DNA of 64,000 bases from Endozoicomonas sp965261315 (GCA_965261315.1 CBDHDM010000031.1:186001-250000), one strand, 5' to 3'; shown: positions 29,346-44,004, numbered from the stretch's first letter. Notes: generated by a model not told the origin, from the sequence alone. Numbers and translations are program-made.

Positions 29346-30104
29346 TTAATTCCTTTCAGCCCAGATAAAAAACTCCCGATTACCATCACCACCAGTAATC
29401 GGGCTATCGAAGTACCCACAAACTTGCAACCCAAGCTCTATGCAACAGGTTTTGATAGATTGCTCAACTTCCGGATACAGCCTCTCATCCCTGACAATTC
29501 CACCTTTACCCAGTCCGGCAGGCCCGACTTCAAACTGTGGTTTGACCAGGCTGAGCAATTGACCGCCTTTCTTTAGCAGCGGCACCAGCGAGGGCAATAC
29601 CCTGGTCTGAGAGATAAACGACACATCCATAACCGCAAGATCAAATCCCTGCTGCTGATCCGTATATTCAAGCAGGCTCACTGGCAATGCACGGGCATTC
29701 ATTCCTTCAAGACAAACCACGCGCGGATCGTTACGTAGGACCTCAACCAATTGGCCATGCCCGACTTCAATACCAACCACCCTGGCCGCTCCAGCCTGTA
29801 AAGCACAGTCTGTAAATCCACCGGTAGATTGACCCACATCGATAATTGTCGTTTCAGCCAGAGACAAACCTGAAATCTCCAGCGCACCGGCCAGCTTCAT
29901 CCCTCCTCGAGAAACAAAGTTATCACGCTCATCCTGAAAGATATCAACCTCAATCCAGTCGGGATATTTTTGCCCCGCCTTGACTGGAGTCTCCCAGTCG
30001 CTGGATTGACGGACTTTTACTTTGCCTTCACTAATTAGACGCTGGGCTCGACTTCGAGAAGAAACTTTACCCTGATCCACAAGAATAAGATCGAGTCTGC
30101 GCAT
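29346..30104 (-). CDS. tlyA: TlyA family rRNA 2'-O-methyltransferase / putative hemolysin
   Basis: An N-terminal S4 RNA-binding domain (RLDLILVDQGKVSSRSRAQR) is followed by an FtsJ-like methyltransferase domain. It has the SAM-binding IIDVGQSTGGFTDCAL, the segment DNFVSRGGMKLAGAL, VMDVSFIS and LVKPQFEVG. The length of 252 aa is typical. TlyA in mycobacteria methylates 16S and 23S rRNA; the target here is not shown. The MITE at 29187-29345 abuts the end, and the last codons AERN plus TAA use the flanking target bases, so the C-terminus may have been reset by the insertion. Confidence 0.93.
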   Translation of the reverse strand: MRRLDLILVDQGKVSSRSRAQRLISEGKVKVRQSSDWETPVKAGQKYPDWIEVDIFQDERDNFVSRGGMKLAGALEISGLSLAETTIIDVGQSTGGFTDCALQAGAARVVGIEVGHGQLVEVLRNDPRVVCLEGMNARALPVSLLEYTDQQQGFDLAVMDVSFISQTRVLPSLVPLLKKGGQLLSLVKPQFEVGPAGLGKGGIVRDERLYPEVEQSIKTCCIELGLQVCGYFDSPITGGDGNREFFIWAERN

Positions 30105-30158
30105 AAATAAAACACGTCACCAAACAATAACTACTGATCCGTCATTATACACAACCCA

Positions 30159-31355
30159 CTAACTTGTGGAGTCCTGCCTACTACCTCTTCGCTGCCTTAA
30201 ACCACCACTTGCAGACCCATCAGTAACTGGGGCTGATAGTGTGCTGTATGTATTGCTTTGAGACATTTGGCTACCGGCACGCTTCAGAATTAAAGCCTTT
30301 ACCTTTTTACAGTGTTCTAATAAACAACGCTCTAGCTCTCCCTTAATGGAAGCAGCTCTTTGCTCGTCGTTGCTTCTACCCTCCACCCTCACTGCCCCCC
30401 CCTCTTCCAAAGGTGACACAATCAACGCATTTGTCGCCTTGTTAAGAAGAAAAGCTAAAGAATCCCCATCTTTTATCAAGTCTGTTTCTCTACGATCATT
30501 CCTGGCAAAATTGAGAAAATGTTCTGTCAACCTTTCAATATCAACATTCTCAGAATCACACAACCTAGTAATATGGTAATTGTTTTGACCCTTTAAGATA
30601 TCCCTAACTATCAGCGAAATATCACCATAAGTCACTTGAAAAAGCAGCAATGCCTGGAAAAACCGGGGCTTCAACTCTTTCCTCGCCATAACAACAATAT
30701 CTGGACTGAAAGCTGCTCCTCGGCATATATTTTCAGTCAAGATGACAGACTGGCGGTCCACCAGATCATCTGTCATCTGCATCAAATTGAACGTGTTTTT
30801 TTCAACAAGCCTAAATACTTTAACTAACTCCGTGGCTGAGATTTCTTTTGAACCCTTCTCAGATAATGTGCCTCCAACTTTTACTGACAAATTTGACGAG
30901 CACGATGAACAATGATCCAGAGCAGCAACTGAAGCAGGCAAAGAAACATCTTCGCGATGACTGCCTGTACGGAGCCGAAAATCATCTGTAACAGCTGATT
31001 CGGCAATAACTTCAGGGTTTACAGCATGGACTGAATTATACGACTGCGTTATCCTGTGACCCAAATATATACTTGGCACCACCGTTGCGATAGTCCATAT
31101 ACATGACCATGGGGAATAGCAGAAGTACATCACCCCTCCCAAGCCAGTTGCTGCTGCCCCGCCTGTATTAGCCCACCTGTAATTCTCAACATATGCCTGC
31201 TCCGCTTTTACTGCAAACGGCTTCACTAATTCCAAAGCTGTAGTTATCATCCCCTTAAAGAGACCATACCCTGTATCATGCACTGTCCGGAAACAATTCG
31301 TAATCCCATTTGAACTGACAGCACTGTTACTGTGCAACGCATTCGAATTTGCCAT
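30159..31355 (-). CDS. uncharacterised membrane-associated protein
   Basis: 398 aa that I do not recognise. Residues 1-60 are polar. A Gly/Ala-rich hydrophobic stretch at about 64-100 (GGAAATGLGGVMYFCYSPWS, then CIWTIATVVPSIYLGH) can form one or two membrane helices. The rest is soluble, mostly helical in appearance (ELVKVFRLVEKNTFNLMQMT, FFQALLLFQVTYGDISLIV), with a Ser/Arg-rich C-terminal tail (GLRQRRGSRQ). There is no signal peptide or known motif. It lies alone between tlyA and the rpoC terminator, inside the segment that separates rpoC from rpsL. ATG 31355 gives the longest frame. Function unknown. Confidence 0.65.
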   Translation of the reverse strand: MANSNALHSNSAVSSNGITNCFRTVHDTGYGLFKGMITTALELVKPFAVKAEQAYVENYRWANTGGAAATGLGGVMYFCYSPWSCIWTIATVVPSIYLGHRITQSYNSVHAVNPEVIAESAVTDDFRLRTGSHREDVSLPASVAALDHCSSCSSNLSVKVGGTLSEKGSKEISATELVKVFRLVEKNTFNLMQMTDDLVDRQSVILTENICRGAAFSPDIVVMARKELKPRFFQALLLFQVTYGDISLIVRDILKGQNNYHITRLCDSENVDIERLTEHFLNFARNDRRETDLIKDGDSLAFLLNKATNALIVSPLEEGGAVRVEGRSNDEQRAASIKGELERCLLEHCKKVKALILKRAGSQMSQSNTYSTLSAPVTDGSASGGLRQRRGSRQDSTS

Positions 31356-31553
31356 GTTTCCACACCTGAAAAGCCAGAACCTGTCTCAATTAACTCTGAT
31401 TATTTATTGAAATATCAGAATCAGACCTGACTTTTAGAGCAAAAACAGAATTTCTGGTTCCTTCATTCCATTGTAAAGAACGTAATGTCTGAATCATCCC
31501 TCCACAGCATAAAGCCAACAAAATAAAACCCTACACTCCAGTTCCGCCAGCCA

Positions 31554-31583
31554 TAAAAAAAGCCACCGTAGCGGTGGCTTTTT
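31554..31583 (-). terminator. terminator of the rpoBC transcript
   Basis: Stem AGCCACCG / CGGTGGCT with a three-base loop, flanked by A and T runs on both sides (TTTTTTT on the minus strand), 43 bp after the rpoC stop. It shows that transcription from rpoC does not continue to rpsL. Confidence 0.92.
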
Positions 31584-31625
31584 AAGAATTAGCTAAAGAG
31601 GGAATAATCCCTCTTTACTCAACGA

Positions 31626-34600
31626 TCAAACTTCTCCGAAGTTCAATGCATCAGACAGAGCCTGTTCAACTTCTGAAGCAGATACCTTGGCTGGTGTTTC
31701 GAACTCAACTTCTTCACGCCCTTTACGACGCTCAGCATGGTAAGTCAGACCTGTACCTGCAGGAATCAGACGACCTACAACTACGTTCTCCTTCAGTCCA
31801 CGCAGGTAATCGCGCTTGCCATGAACGGCTGCCTCAGTCAGAACACGGGTGGTCTCCTGGAAGGAAGCCGCCGAAATGAAGGACTCTGTCGCCAGAGACG
31901 CTTTCGTGATACCCAGCAGTACACGGTCAAACTTGGCCGGGAAGCCGTTCTCACGACCAACACGGTCATTTTCTTCCAGCAGACGGTTGTACTCAAGCTG
32001 GTCACCACGGATAAAGCTGGAATCACCGGTATCGGTAATTTCCACCTTCCGCAGCATCTGACGCAGGATGGTCTCAATGTGCTTATCGTTAATCTTTACA
32101 CCCTGCAGACGGTATACATCCTGGATTTCGTTAACGATATAGCGAGCCAGCTCACTGACACCCAGAAGACGCAGTACGTCATGAGGGTTAGTAGGACCGT
32201 CAGAGATAACTTCACCCTGAGTGACCTGTTCACCTTCAAACACGTTGAGGTGACGCCACTTCGGAATCAGCTCTTCATAGGGGTCAGTACCGTCAGTCGG
32301 CGTGATGACCAGACGCTTCTTACCCTTGGTCTCCTTACCAAAGCCGATGGTTCCGGAAATTTCCGCCAGAATTGAGTGCTCTTTTGGCTTACGGGCTTCA
32401 AAGAGGTCGGCAACTCGTGGCAGACCACCGGTGATGTCCCGGTTACCAGAAGATTGCTGAGGAATACGGGCAAGAACCGCACCCACTTCCACAGTGGCAC
32501 CATCCACCAGGTTCACCAACGCGTTAGCTGGCAGGAAGTACTGAGCAGGTACATCCGTACCTGGCAGCTTCAGCTCGTTACCATTCGCGTCTTTCAGCTG
32601 CATGGCAGGACGAATATCCTTACCTGCAGATGGACGATCCTTCGGATCCATGATCTCAATATTGGACAGACCGGTCAGTTCATCCGTCTGAGTCTTAACG
32701 GTAATGTTTTCATCCATACCCTGGAATTCAACAATACCGGCAGTTTCAGTGATGATCGGGTGAGTGTGTGGATCCCACTTTGCCACGGTCTGACCCGCTT
32801 CAATCTGGTCACCGTCTTTCACCGAAATCATGGCACCGTAAGGCAGCTTGTAACGCTCACGCTCACGACCAAACTCATCAGCGACCGCCAGCTGACCGGA
32901 ACGGCTGACAGCCACCAGAGTGCCATCTTTACGCTCAACAGACTTCAGGTTCAACAGACGAACAGAACCTTTGTTCTTAACGGTTACACTGTCTGCTGCT
33001 GCGTTTCTGGACGCCGCACCACCGATGTGGAAGGTACGCATCGTCAGCTGTGTACCCGGCTCACCGATGGACTGAGCAGCAATTACACCGACAGCCTCAC
33101 CCTTGTTAACCAGGTGACCACGACCCAGATCACGGCCATAGCACTTGGAACAGATACCGTGACGGGTTTCGCAGCTGATTGGCGAGCGTACACGCATCTC
33201 GTCAACGTTCATGGTTTCGAGACGCTTCACCCACATTTCATCGATGAGGGTTCCGGCCGGTACGGCGATTTCGCTGTCGCTGCCTGGCTTGAGTACATCT
33301 TCAGCCACAACACGACCCAGAATACGCTCACCCAGCGGCTCTACTACGTCACCGCCTTCAATGTGCGGTGTCATCAGCAGGCCTTCGCTGGTGCCACAGT
33401 CGTCTTCAGTGACAACCAGATCCTGGGCAACGTCAACCAGACGACGGGTCAGGTAACCGGAGTTCGCTGTTTTCAGAGCGGTATCCGCAAGACCCTTACG
33501 AGCACCGTGAGTAGAGATGAAGTACTGGAGTACGTTCAGACCTTCACGGAAGTTCGCCGTAATTGGCGTTTCAATGATGGAACCGTCTGGCTTGGCCATC
33601 AGACCACGCATACCCGCCAGCTGACGAATCTGTGCCGCACTACCCCGCGCACCGGAGTCTGCCATCATGTAAACGCTGTTAAAAGATTCCTGCTCTTCTT
33701 CCTTGCCCTGCTTATTAATAACAGTGTCGGATTTCAGGTTATCCATCATCCGCTTGGCCAACATTTCGTTAGCACGGGACCAGATATCGATTACCTTGTT
33801 GTACTTCTCACCGGCAGTTACCAGACCGGAAGCAAACTGGTTCTCAATTTCTTTAACTTCTTCGTTGGCGTCATCGATGATGCGAGCCTTCTCAGGAGGA
33901 ATAACGAAGTCGTTAACACCAATGGATGTACCGGAAATCGTTGCATACTGGAAGCCCAGATACATCATCTGGTCAGCAAAGATAACGGTTTCTTTCAAAC
34001 CAACGTTACGGTAGCAGGCGTTCAACAGACCGGAGATTGCCTTCTTCTTCATTGCCTGGTTAACCAGGGCAAAAGGAAGACCTTCAGGCACGATATCCCA
34101 CAGTATCATTCGGCCTACAGTGGTATCCGCGAGGAACTTATTGTCGTACTCGTTACCTTCCCCGTCTCTGTACTTCTCATGCACACGCACTTTAATACGG
34201 GCATGCAGATCAACAGCCTTGGTACGGTACGCACGCATAACTTCATCGATATCAACGAAAGCCATGCCCTCACCCTTCGCATTAATACGATCACGGGTGA
34301 TGTAGTACAGACCCAGTACAACGTCCTGAGAAGGAACAATGATTGGCTCGCCGTTCGCTGGTGCCAGGATGTTGTTGGTAGACATCATCAGGGCACGGGC
34401 TTCAAGCTGGGCTTCCAGAGTCAGAGGTACGTGTACCGCCATCTGGTCACCGTCAAAGTCGGCGTTGTAAGCCGCACACACCAATGGGTGCAACTGAATC
34501 GCCTTACCTTCGATCAGAACCGGTTCAAACGCCTGAATACCCAGACGGTGAAGCGTCGGCGCACGGTTCAGCATGACCGGATGTTCGCGGATCACGTCCG

Positions 34601-35838
34601 CCAGAACGTCCCAAACCTCCGGGGTTTCACGCTCAACCATTTTCTTGGCAGCTTTGATCGTGGTTGCCAGACCTTTGGCTTCCAGCTTGCCGAAAATAAA
34701 TGGCTTGAACAGCTCCAGGGCCATTTTCTTAGGCAGACCGCACTGATGCAGACGCAGAGTAGGACCTACGGTGATAACCGAACGACCAGAGTAGTCTACA
34801 CGTTTACCCAGCAGGTTCTGACGGAAACGACCCTGCTTACCCTTGATCATGTCGGCCAGGGACTTCAGAGGACGTTTGTTAGAACCGGTAATGGCACGAC
34901 CACGACGACCGTTATCCAACAGGGCATCAACAGACTCCTGCAGCATCCGCTTTTCGTTACGGACGATGATGTCAGGTGCGTTCAGATCCAGCAGACGTTT
35001 CAGACGGTTATTACGGTTAATCACTCGACGATACAGATCGTTCAAGATCAGACGTCGCAAAACGACCACCGTCCAGTGGCACCAGCGGACGCAGATCAGG
35101 CGGCAGAACCGGCAGAACAGTCAGGATCATCCACTCAGGGTTGTTGCCTGAGTTATGGAAAGCTTCCAGCAGCTTCAGACGCTTGCTCAGCTTCTTCAGC
35201 TTGGTTTCAGAGTTGGTCTGTGGAATCTCTTCACGCAGCGTATTGACTTCGTCTTCGATGTCGATATCCGCCAGCAGACCTTTGATGGCCTCTGCACCCA
35301 TACGGGCATCAAAGTCATCACCAAACTCTTCCAGAGCTTCGTAGTATTGTTCATCAGACAGCAGCTGGTTTTTCTCCAGCGTCGTCATGCCCGGATCAAC
35401 AACAACGTAAGATTCGAAATAGAGTACCCGCTCAATATCGCGCAGGGTCATGTCAAGCAACAGACCAATACGGGATGGCAGGGACTTCAGGAACCAGATG
35501 TGAGCAACCGGGCTGGCCAGCTCAATGTGACCCATGCGCTCACGACGCACTTTGGCCAGAGCAACTTCAACGCCACACTTCTCACAGATAACGCCGCGAT
35601 GCTTCAGTCGCTTGTACTTACCACACAGGCACTCGTAGTCCTTCACTGGTCCAAAAATTTTGGCGCAGAACAAACCGTCACGCTCAGGCTTGAACGTACG
35701 GTAGTTAATGGTTTCCGGTTTTTTCACTTCGCCGTAGGACCATGACCGGATCATATCCGGTGAAGCCAGAGAAATCCGAATAGCGTCGAATTCGTCCGTC
35801 TGGCCCTGTGTCTTGAGCAGATTCAACAAGTCTTTCAA
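31626..35838 (-). CDS. rpoC: RNA polymerase beta' subunit (frameshift near 35050)
   Basis: Largest catalytic subunit of RNA polymerase. The N-terminal zinc site is CLCGKYKRLKHRGVICEKCG, and the active-site loop NADFDGDQMAVH carries the three Mg-binding Asp. The second zinc site has CETRHGICSKCYGRDL, and the trigger loop region has MADSGARGSAAQIRQLAGMR. The frame changes after about residue 262, where GATCTTGAACG should be GATCTGAACG to read SDLNDLYRRVINRNN. Removing that T gives 1403 aa (E. coli 1407). An essential gene cannot be broken, so the extra T is almost surely an error. It follows rpoB by 78 bp and ends at a strong terminator. Confidence 0.97.
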
Positions 35839-35916
35839 GATCGTATCTCCTCGCGGTGCAAGGTGTCCTTATCTCTATCTACCGACAGAACCAAGAACAC
35901 CCTGGCCACACGTTCG

Positions 35917-39993
<4,077 letters not shown>

Positions 39994-40750
39994 CAGCGTT
40001 CCCCAGCTTGGTTACCTGTTTTCTGGCCTCAGGCGGCATCGCCTGGCCATAGTAGGTTAGTTCGAGAGCGGGTGGCTCCCTGTCAAAACCAATAAATTTT
40101 CGACTATTCGACTACTAGAGTCGTTGTAGATACTCTCAATGTCGTTGTAGACACTGTAACCGTTGTATGAGCTTTAGCGCCTGGGTGAAAGCCATCTGAT
40201 ACTACTGTTCAGATTTACCACCCTGCTTTCACGGCAATACCGCTCACATCACACAAGGCAATGAAAGCGGTATTTTTTAGGCTGCCCATCACTTATCAAG
40301 CAACATTTATGTATTTCAGCCCGGATCAAATCGGTTAGATTCTGAATTCTTTACAGCAATCTGCCATCATCTCACAGCTTAATGCGAAGCGGTACTAATC
40401 TGTTGGAAAAGTTCAAGTAACGAACCGCCCGACACCACCACGCAACGCTTGAAAAGCACAACGCCTGAAGCATGGAACTACGGAAAAACCATCAAGCTTT
40501 TCAGTAACCTCATTAAGCACATATCCCTTTTGCACCGAAAATATTCCACAACACAACCATACAAAGCCACTCCTGCCCAGAAGGACTGAAGAGGTAGATA
40601 CGCCATGACGAGAAAGAGATCTTATGTGCAAACAGAATCACTCAGACGATATAGCTCATACAACGGAAAAAAGGCCGGCACCCTCGCAGGCACCAGCCAC
40701 CTGAATCTATTATGCAACAGACTCGGGATTATGCAATGCTTTTATAGAAA
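39994..40750 (-). other. rplL-rpoB intergenic region / rpoB leader
   Basis: Contains the attenuator hairpin near its upstream end and a long untranslated leader for rpoB. A short degenerate direct repeat (GTCGTTGTAGATAC and GTCGTTGTAGACAC, 40122-40157) is seen. Open frames here are short and lack coding character. Confidence 0.55.
40665..40698 (-). terminator. rplL-rpoB attenuator-type hairpin
   Basis: On the minus strand GGCTGGTGCC / GGTGCCGGCC form a ten-pair stem (three G-U pairs) with loop TGCGAG, followed by TTTTTT. E. coli has a partial terminator at the same place that lowers rpoBC relative to ribosomal protein transcription, and this hairpin fits that role. Confidence 0.75.
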
Positions 40751-41122
40751 TTACTTGATTTCTACAGAAGCACCAGCTTCTTCCAGCTGCTTCTTCAGCT
40801 CTTCAGCTTCTTCTTTAGAAGCGCCTTCCTTCAAAGGAGCTGGAGCGCCATCAACAACAGCCTTGGCTTCTTTCAGGCCCAGACCGGTAGCAGCACGAAC
40901 AACCTTGATTACGTTAACTTTCTTGTCGCCAGCAGCAGTCAGAATAACGTCAAATTCGGTTTGCTCTTCAACAGCAGCAGCAGCAGCAGCAACTGGAGCA
41001 GCAGCAACAGCAGCAGCAGCAGAAACGCCGAACTTCTCTTCCATAGCGGAAACCAGTTCAACAACGTCCATTACAGACATTTCAGCAATAGCGTTCAGGA
41101 TATCTTCTTTGGACAGAGCCAT
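40751..41122 (-). CDS. rplL: 50S ribosomal protein L7/L12
   Basis: Flexible stalk protein that recruits translation factors, 123 aa. An N-terminal dimerisation part (MALSKEDILNAIAEMSVMD) is followed by an Ala-rich hinge at about residues 36-52, then the C-terminal domain with EKTEFDVILTAAGDKKVNVI-like EQTEFDVILTAAGDKKVNVI, KVVRAATGLGLKEAKAVVD and KEEAEELKKQLEEAGA. It lies 96 bp after rplJ. Confidence 0.98.
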   Translation of the reverse strand: MALSKEDILNAIAEMSVMDVVELVSAMEEKFGVSAAAAVAAAPVAAAAAAVEEQTEFDVILTAAGDKKVNVIKVVRAATGLGLKEAKAVVDGAPAPLKEGASKEEAEELKKQLEEAGASVEIK

Positions 41123-41218
41123 CTCTATATCTCCAAAAATTTTCTTTGGGGTAACTATTTACAAGAAAGCCCCAGAATTTATTTAAGCAAAAAAGCCAGA
41201 CAGTCAATTCAATCAGAA

Positions 41219-41749
41219 TTAAGCGGCTTTCTTTTTCTCGTCGGCAACAGCTGCCACAGCACGGGTAACTTTTGACGGGAACTCGTTCAGAGTTCTTGCC
41301 AGCTTGGTTACCGGTGCAATCATTACACTCATCAGCATTGCGCGAGCCTGATCCAGAGTTGGCAACTTGGCCAGAACATCAATTTGCTCTGCACCCAGCA
41401 ACTGTCCAGAAACAGACAGAGCCTTAATTTCCAACTCTTTATTCTCTTTGGCAAATTCCTGCATCACGCGCGCGGCGGAGCCTGGATCTTCCATTGAGAA
41501 AGCAAGCACAGTAGGGCCTACCAGCACTTCCTGCAGACACTGAAGTTCAGTGCCTTCAACCGCGCGCTTAGCCAGCGTGTTACGAACTACCTTCAGGTAG
41601 ACGCCACCATCACGAGCCTGCTTACGCAGAGCGGTCATTTGACCAACAGAAAGACCACGGTAGTCCGCGATTACAGCCGACAGAGCGCTTTGTGCAGCCT
41701 CGCTGACTTCGGCAACAATTGCCTTCTTGTCTTCGAGTCCTAACGCCAT
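41219..41749 (-). CDS. rplJ: 50S ribosomal protein L10
   Basis: Base of the L7/L12 stalk, and in E. coli the autorepressor of its own operon together with L12. 176 aa, with IVAEVSEAAQSALSAVIADY, RGLSVGQMTALRKQARDGG, LKVVRNTLAKRAVEGT and a charged C-terminus. It is preceded by a 310-bp leader that fits the L10 regulatory site. Confidence 0.97.
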   Translation of the reverse strand: MALGLEDKKAIVAEVSEAAQSALSAVIADYRGLSVGQMTALRKQARDGGVYLKVVRNTLAKRAVEGTELQCLQEVLVGPTVLAFSMEDPGSAARVMQEFAKENKELEIKALSVSGQLLGAEQIDVLAKLPTLDQARAMLMSVMIAPVTKLARTLNEFPSKVTRAVAAVADEKKKAA

Positions 41750-42059
41750 GGGCTTTACTCCAAATTTATGAAGTCACATCTAACCATTTATCAAGATAAA
41801 CAATCAGACACTTACAATACGGTGAAGGGTCCATGCACCACTATTGAGTCGTAGCATTTTCACCGTCTACACAGGAAATTAAGCCTTTTGCCTTTTACCC
41901 ACTACCAAGTAGCGAACCCTGCAAGCAGGAACAGCATCCAGCACCTGTGATCTTTGACGACCCCTGCCTGAGCAGGGACCCCAAAGTCTTTTGCGGCCAG
42001 TACGAAACCAGCCAGAAGCCCGAGCAAACTCAAGCTCCATTAATTCTTAAGCAGCTTCT
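41750..42059 (-). promoter_or_regulatory. rplJ leader (L10 leader region)
   Basis: A 310-bp untranslated stretch between rplA and rplJ. It contains hairpins such as CCCTGC-CTGA-GCAGGG (41962-41977) and AACCCTGCAAGCAGGA nearby. Its position and length match the L10(L12)4-binding leader of gammaproteobacteria. The detailed fold was not tested. Confidence 0.6.
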
Positions 42060-42755
42060 TTAAGCTGTGAGCGAAGACATGTCGATGGTCAGGCCTGGCC
42101 CCATAGTGGAGGACAGAGACACCTTCTTCATGTAAACACCTTTGCTGGAAGAAGGTTTCAGCTTCTTCAGATCAACCAGCAGAGCTTCAACGTTCTGCTT
42201 GAGCGCAGCGGCTTCAAAGTCAATCTTGCCAACACCGGCATGAATGATACCGTTCTTATCCGTACGGAAACGTACCTGGCCAGCCTTAGCGTTGCGAACC
42301 GCTTCAGCAACGTTAGGTGTTACAGTACCCACTTTAGGGTTAGGCATCAGACCACGCGGTCCAAGAATCTGACCCAGCTGACCAACAACACGCATTGCAT
42401 CAGGAGAAGCAATAACAACGTCGAAGTCCATCTGACCAGCTTTAACCTGCTCAGCCAGGTCTTCCATACCAACAATTTCTGCACCCGCTTCTTTAGCGGC
42501 TTCAGCATTGGCACCCTGGGTGAACACAGCTACACGAACGTCCTTACCAGTACCGTTAGGCAGAACAGTAGAACCACGAACAACCTGGTCAGATTTACGA
42601 GGATCAACACCCAGATTCACAGAAACTTCGATAGTTTCCTTGAACTTTACACTGGAGATCTCTCTCAGCAGGCTAGCTGCTTCTTCAAAGCCATAAGACT
42701 TGGTAGAGTCGATTTTTTCAGCGATCAGTTTCGCACGCTTAGACAGCTTAGCCAT
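42060..42755 (-). CDS. rplA: 50S ribosomal protein L1
   Basis: Large-subunit L1 stalk protein and, in E. coli, repressor of rplKA translation. 231 aa, with MAKLSKRAKLIAEKID, VRGSTVLPNGTGKDVRVAVF, GQLGQILGPRGLMPNPKVGT and SSKGVYMKKVSLSSTMGPG. Its ATG shares a base with the rplK stop (TAATG), which implies translational coupling. Confidence 0.98.
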   Translation of the reverse strand: MAKLSKRAKLIAEKIDSTKSYGFEEAASLLREISSVKFKETIEVSVNLGVDPRKSDQVVRGSTVLPNGTGKDVRVAVFTQGANAEAAKEAGAEIVGMEDLAEQVKAGQMDFDVVIASPDAMRVVGQLGQILGPRGLMPNPKVGTVTPNVAEAVRNAKAGQVRFRTDKNGIIHAGVGKIDFEAAALKQNVEALLVDLKKLKPSSSKGVYMKKVSLSSTMGPGLTIDMSSLTA

Positions 42756-43189
42756 TACTCAACACCCTCCACGATCAGGCCCATGGAACGAGCTGAACCA
42801 GCAATGGTACGCACCGCTGCATCTTCGTCAGCAGCAGTCAGATCAGGTTCTTTGATCTTGGCAACTTCAAGCAGCTGCTCACGAGTCACAGTACCCACTT
42901 TCTCGGTATTTGGACGACCAGAACCCTTCTTCAGCTTCAGGGTCTTCATCAGCAGAACAGAGGCAGGTGGAGTCTTGGTTTCGAAAGTGAAACTGCGATC
43001 ACTGTATACAGTAATAACAACAGGAATCGGCATACCAGCATCCATTTTCTGGGTGCTAGCGTTAAACGCCTTACAGAATTCCATGATGTTTACACCGTGC
43101 TGACCCAGAGCAGGACCAACAGGCGGGGATGGATTTGCCTGTCCAGCAGGCACTTGAAGCTTAATATAAGCTTGTACTTTCTTGGCCAT
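42755..43189 (-). CDS. rplK: 50S ribosomal protein L11
   Basis: GTPase-centre protein at the stalk base. 144 aa from ATG 43189 (MAKKVQAYIKLQVPAGQ). I prefer this to a TTG two codons upstream because AGAGG is spaced correctly for the ATG. Family motifs PSPPVGPALGQHGVNIMEFC, TPPASVLLMKTL and ARSMGLIVEG are present. Confidence 0.97.
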   Translation of the reverse strand: MAKKVQAYIKLQVPAGQANPSPPVGPALGQHGVNIMEFCKAFNASTQKMDAGMPIPVVITVYSDRSFTFETKTPPASVLLMKTLKLKKGSGRPNTEKVGTVTREQLLEVAKIKEPDLTAADEDAAVRTIAGSARSMGLIVEGVE

Positions 43190-43404
43190 TTTCAACCTCT
43201 ACATGGGTCACTGCCTTATTCAACACCCCCCTCCCAAAACCCAAGGCCTTAAGAAAAGAAGCGTTCAAATCCACGGCTACCCGTCTACAAAGCGCGGTAG
43301 TTTACAGAAATCATTCCGAAATCACCAGCGCAAAAACACTTAAGATAACTGCAAATCACACAATCACCTCAAAGCGCCCATCCAACTCTACAAAATGGCT
43401 GAGA

Positions 43405-43444
43405 AAAACAAAGCCCCGCCAGCCAATAAAGGCAAAACGGGGCT
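43405..43444 (-). terminator. terminator after nusG
   Basis: On the minus strand AGCCCCG / CGGGGCT with a 19-base loop, followed by TTTGTTTTTC, 27 bp after nusG. It separates secE-nusG from the rplK operon. The 280 bp between nusG and rplK must hold the rplK promoter. Confidence 0.85.
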
Positions 43445-43470
43445 ATTCGAAAGCTTGCTTATATTAAAGC

Positions 43471-44004
43471 TTAAACCTTCTCAACCTGGCCAAACTCAAG
43501 CTCTACCGGCGTTGAGCGACCAAAGATCATTACTGCAACCTGCAGACGACTCTTTTCGTAATTGACACCTTCCACCACACCATTAAAGTCAGCAAAAGGA
43601 CCATCAACAACACGAACCATCTCACCCGGCTCGAACAGAGTCTTAGGCCTGGGAGCCTCAGCACCCTCGTGCACACGACGAAGAATAGCGTCCGCTTCTT
43701 TTTCAGTAATAGGCGCAGGCTTATCCGCCGTACCACCGATAAAGCCCATCACCCTCGGCGTATCTTTAATAAGATGCCACGAGTCTTCATTCATCTCCAT
43801 CTGGACCAATACATAGCCCGGAAAGAATTTCCTCTCACTTTTACGCTTCTGGCCGTTCTTAATCTCTACCACTTCCTCGGTAGGCACCAGAATTTCGCCA
43901 AAGTACTCTTCCATACCAAGACGCTTGATACGCTCATTCAAAGAGCGCAACACCTGCTTCTCGTATCCAGAGTAGGCATGAACCACATACCAACGTTTCG
44001 CCAT
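43471..44004 (-). CDS. nusG: transcription termination/antitermination factor NusG
   Basis: Binds RNA polymerase and couples it to Rho or the ribosome. 177 aa. An NGN domain (RWYVVHAYSGYEKQVLRSLN, RKFFPGYVLVQMEMNEDSWH) is followed by a KOW domain (FEPGEMVRVVDGPFADFNGV). It lies 12 bp after secE, forming the usual secE-nusG pair. Confidence 0.98.
   Translation of the reverse strand: MAKRWYVVHAYSGYEKQVLRSLNERIKRLGMEEYFGEILVPTEEVVEIKNGQKRKSERKFFPGYVLVQMEMNEDSWHLIKDTPRVMGFIGGTADKPAPITEKEADAILRRVHEGAEAPRPKTLFEPGEMVRVVDGPFADFNGVVEGVNYEKSRLQVAVMIFGRSTPVELEFGQVEKV

Noticed and set aside
32376..35246. A 956-codon open frame on the plus strand antisense to rpoC
   Set aside because: It is a mirror of strong rpoC codon bias. 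The translation is rich in Thr, Gln, His and Arg, has no domain or Shine-Dalgarno, and spans the rpoC frameshift region. Similar mirrors lie over rpoB, tuf, fusA and glg genes.
40115..40160. Short direct repeats (GTCGTTGTAGA type) before rpoB
   Set aside because: Only two imperfect copies; too little to call a regulatory element.
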